Origin: Mimachlamys varia
Lineage: Eukaryota > Mollusca > Bivalvia > Pectinida > Pectinidae
Direction: 5' to 3'
Length of the DNA stretch: 64,000 bases
NCBI GenBank assembly: GCA_947623455.1
Contig: OX392532.1
Coordinates: 3,162,001-3,226,000, forward strand
The notes below the pieces were generated by a model. It had not been told where the DNA came from, did no database searches, and worked only from the letters and a program-made list of their open reading frames with translations. Each line of letters begins with the position of its first letter. The first letter of the stretch is position 1. The translations under genes were made by a program, and so were the position numbers. Positions 60,504-64,000 of the stretch are shown here, one piece after another.

Positions 60504-60878
60504 ATGTCGTCTGCTCTGTCATTCGTAACTTACATTGTAGCGTCTCTTTACACTAGTTTTAGAGAGGCTCCGAATAAAGAGATATTTGTTGCCCCTGAAT
60601 TGGATCTGTACTGTCCGACCAGACACCTGGGACCAAGGGCAGATACAAAACTGTCTTTCTCTATTGTTAATTCGGAAAATATCTTTGATGACCTATCATC
60701 TGATTTTCTGAGACTTTTTGTTTTATTTGCCAATGTCAACACGTTTAACTTCAAACAGAAATTAATTAAAGGAAACAAATATGTAATACAATCCAACAGA
60801 CCTCCTTTTGTTCTTCATTTTCATATTAATTACTGTAACAGAAATAATATTAATTGTAAACCTTTTGGACTCCAATGA
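60504..60878 (+). pseudogene. Unidentified 124-codon open frame next to a dispersed-repeat tail
   Basis: It starts at an ATG and ends in TGA. It begins hydrophobic (SALSFVTYIVASLYTSF), with a later DLSSDFLRLFVLFANV segment. I do not recognise it. About 10 bases after its stop comes an A/C-rich tail also found at 16.2 kb, so it is more likely the end of a decayed mobile element than a host exon. Confidence 0.3.
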
Positions 60879-60884
60879 GGCCGT

Positions 60885-60945
60885 CATTAAATGACCACGA
60901 CTGACTGTTACTAGCACGTAAAAACAATAAAACCAAACTAAACCC
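60885..60945 (+). mobile_element. Dispersed-repeat 3' tail
   Basis: CATTAAATGACCACGACTGA…GCACGTAAAAACAATAAAAC plus an AACC-like run corresponds block for block to 16183-16245. Confidence 0.55.
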
Positions 60946-60967
60946 CTCCTCACACGTCTGATAATAC

Positions 60968-63900
60968 TTAGTATATATCGATATAGACCACCATCTACAC
61001 ACTGTACAACCATCACGACTGTAGTATATCTCGATATAGACCACCATCCACACACTGTACAACCGTCACGACTGTAGTACAGTATATCTCGATATAGACC
61101 ACCATCCACACACTGTACAACCGTCACGACTGTAGTATATCTCGATATAGACCACCATCCACACACTGAACAACCATCACGACGGTAGTATATCTCGATA
61201 TAGACCACCATCCACACACGGTACAACCATCAAGAATGTAGTATATCTCGATATAGACCACCATCCACACACTGTACAACCATCACGACTGTAGTATATC
61301 TCGATATAGACCACCATCCACACACTGTACAACCATCACGACTGTAGTATATCTCGATATAGACCACCATCCACACACTGTACAACCATCACGACGGTAG
61401 TATATCTCGATATAGACCACCATCCACACACTGTACAACCATCACGACTGTAGTATATATCAATATAGACCACCATCCACACACTGTACAACCATCACGA
61501 CTGTAGAATATCTCGATATAGACCACCATCCACACACTGTACAACCATCACGACTGTAGTATATCTCGATACAGACCACCATCCACACACTGTACAACCA
61601 TCAAGACTGTAGTATATCTCGATATAGATCACCATCCACACACTGTACAACCATCACGACTGTAGTATATCTCGATATAGATCACCATCCACACACTGTA
61701 CAACCATCACGACTGTAGTATATCTCGATATAGACCACCATCCACACACTGTACAACCATCACGACTGTAGTATATCTTGATATAGACCACCATCCACAC
61801 ACTGTACAACCATCACGACTGTAGTATATCTCGATATAGACCACCATCGACACACTGTACAACCATCACGACTGTAGTATATCTCGATATAGACCACCAT
61901 CCACACACTGTACAACCGTCACGACTGTAGTACAGTATATCTCGATATAGACCACCATCCACACACTGTACAACCATCACGACTGTAGTATATCTCGATA
62001 TAGACCACCATCCACACACTGTACAACCATCACGACTGTAGTATATCTCGTTATAGACCACCATCCACACTGTACAACCATCACGACTGTAGTATATCTC
62101 GATATAGACCACCATCCACACACTGTACAACCATCACGACTGTAGTATATCTCGTTATAGACCACCATCCACACACTGTACAACCATCACGACTGTAGTA
62201 TATCTCGATATAGACCACCATCCACACACTGTACAACCATCACGACTGTAGTATATCTCGATATAGACCACCATCCACACACTGTACAACCATCACGACT
62301 GTAGTACAGTATATCTCGATATAGACCACCATCCACACACTGTACAACCGTCACGACTGTAGTACAGTATATCTCGATATAGACCACCATCCACACACTG
62401 TACAACCATCACGACTGTAGTATATCTCGATATAGACCACCATCCACACACTGTACAACCGTCACGACTGTAGTATATCTCGATATAGACCACCATCCAC
62501 ACACTGTACAACCGTCACGACTGTAGTATATCTCGATATAGACCACCATCCACACACTGTACAACCGTCACGACGGTAGTATATCTCATTATAGACCACA
62601 ATCCACACTGTACAACCATCACGACTGTAGTATATCTCGTTATAGACCACCATCTACACTGTACAACCATCACGACGGTAGTATATCTCGTTATAGACCA
62701 CCATCCACACTGTACAACCATTACGACGGTAGTATATCTCGTTATAGACCACCATCCACACTGTACAACCATCACGACTGTAGTATATCTCGTTATAGAC
62801 CACCATCCACACTGTACAACCATCACGACTGTAGTATATCTCGTTATAGACCACCATCCACACTGTACAACCATTATGTCTGTAGTATATCTCGATATAG
62901 ACCACCATCCACACTGTACAACCATCACGACTGTAGTATATCTCGTTATAGACCACCATCCACACTGTACAACCATCACGACTGTAGTATATCTCGTTAT
63001 AGACCACCATCCACACTGTACAACCATCACGACTGTAGTATATCTCGTTATAGACCACCATCCACACACTGTACAACCATCACGACGGTAGTATATCTCG
63101 TTATAGACCACCATCCACACTGTACAACCATCACGACTGTAGTATATCTCGTTATAGACCACCATCCACACTGTACAACCATCACGACTGTAGTATATCT
63201 CGTTATAGACCATCATCCACACTGTACAACCATCACGACTGTAGTATATCTCGTTATAGACCACCATCCACACACTGTACAACCATCACGACTGTAGTAT
63301 ATCTCGATATAGACCATCATCCACACACTGTACAACCATAACGACTGTAGTATATCTCGATATAGACCACCATCCACACACTGTACAACCATCACGACTG
63401 TAGTATATCTCGTTATAGACCACCATCCACACTGTACAACCATTACGACGGTAGTATATCTCGATATAGACCACCATCCGCACACTGTACAACCATCAAG
63501 ACTGTAGTATATCTCGATATAGACCACCATCCACACTGTACAACCATCACGACTGTAGTATATCTCGATATAGACCACCATCCACACACTGTACAACCAT
63601 CACGACTGAAGTATATCTCGTTATAGACCACCATCCACACACTGTACAACCACCACGACTGTAGTATATCTCGTTATAGACCACCACACACTGTACAACC
63701 ATCACGACTGTAGTATATCTCGATATAGATCACCATCCACACTGTACAACCATCACGACTGTAGTATATCTCGATATAGACCACCATCCACACTGTACAA
63801 CCATCACGACTGTAGTATATCTCGATATAGACCACCATCCACACACTGTACAACCATCACGACTGTAGTATATCTCGATATAGATCACCATCCACACTGT

Positions 63901-64000
63901 ACAACCATCACGACTGTAGTATATCTCGATATAGATCACCATCCACACACTGTACAACCACCACGACTGTAGTATATCTCGTTATAGACCACCACACACT
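60968..64000. repeat. 53-bp tandem repeat array (about 57 units, continues past the right edge)
   Basis: The unit is ACCATCACGACTGTAGTATA + TCTCGATATAGACCACCATC + CACACACTGTACA, 53 bp. Variants lack one AC (51 bp, 17 codons), have TCGTTATAG for TCGATATAG, or carry an added ACAGTATA. The 51-bp/TCGTTATAG type dominates at about 62580-63250, which is why the minus frame stays open for 255 codons there. No gene is implied. Confidence 0.97.

Overview
This is eukaryotic, non-coding-rich DNA, most likely from a marine bivalve mollusc, possibly a scallop or oyster relative. The evidence is a split gene with GT/AG introns, decayed retroelements, dispersed repeats of a type I associate with bivalve genomes, frequent TACATGTA-like words and large minisatellite arrays. 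There is nothing prokaryotic here: no operons, no CRISPR and no rRNA.

I can support one host gene, on the + strand. Its first coding exon (11182-11236) encodes a signal peptide. It ends in a consensus donor in phase 1. A second exon (55960-56232) has a good acceptor in the matching phase, four cysteines, two N-glycosylation sequons and another phase-1 donor. Joining them rebuilds an A-V-A/G signal-peptidase site exactly at the junction. If the join is right, about 44.7 kb of the window is a single intron, and the gene continues past the right edge. I do not recognise the protein family.

Layout: 1-6045 37-bp satellite; 6046-6744 unique DNA with a retroelement scrap; 6745-9225 27/78-bp satellite; 9226-11181 gene-upstream DNA; 11182-11236 exon 1; 12874-14845 30-bp satellite; 15781-16250 dispersed element; 17473-17933 pogo-like non-autonomous DNA element; 20990-24087 nest of decayed retroelement copies with two insertions, one a TTCACGTGAA foldback element with a target-site duplication; 24956-25033 tRNA-derived head; 28393-32010 56-bp satellite; 32525-32936 39-bp satellite; 33691-34952 81-bp satellite; 37262-38046 dispersed repeat plus 46-bp satellite; 39482-39946 two hairpins and a 129-bp duplication; 41833-42040 CACGTG/GTCGAC repeats; 42289-42650 LINE remnant; 45430-46488 best-preserved reverse transcriptase; 47474-48818 65-bp satellite; 51851-52112 and 57711-57990 reverse-strand retroelement tails; 53137-54110 54-bp satellite; 54394-54537 37-bp satellite; 55960-56232 exon 2; 59486-59810 another retroelement tail; 59851-59953 perfect palindrome; 60968-64000 53-bp satellite running off the window.

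Tandem arrays make up about a third of the window. Nearly all long open frames lie in them and are by-products of the repeat unit, not genes. The retroelement copies share a 3' module found at six sites, with an open frame partly conserved between copies.
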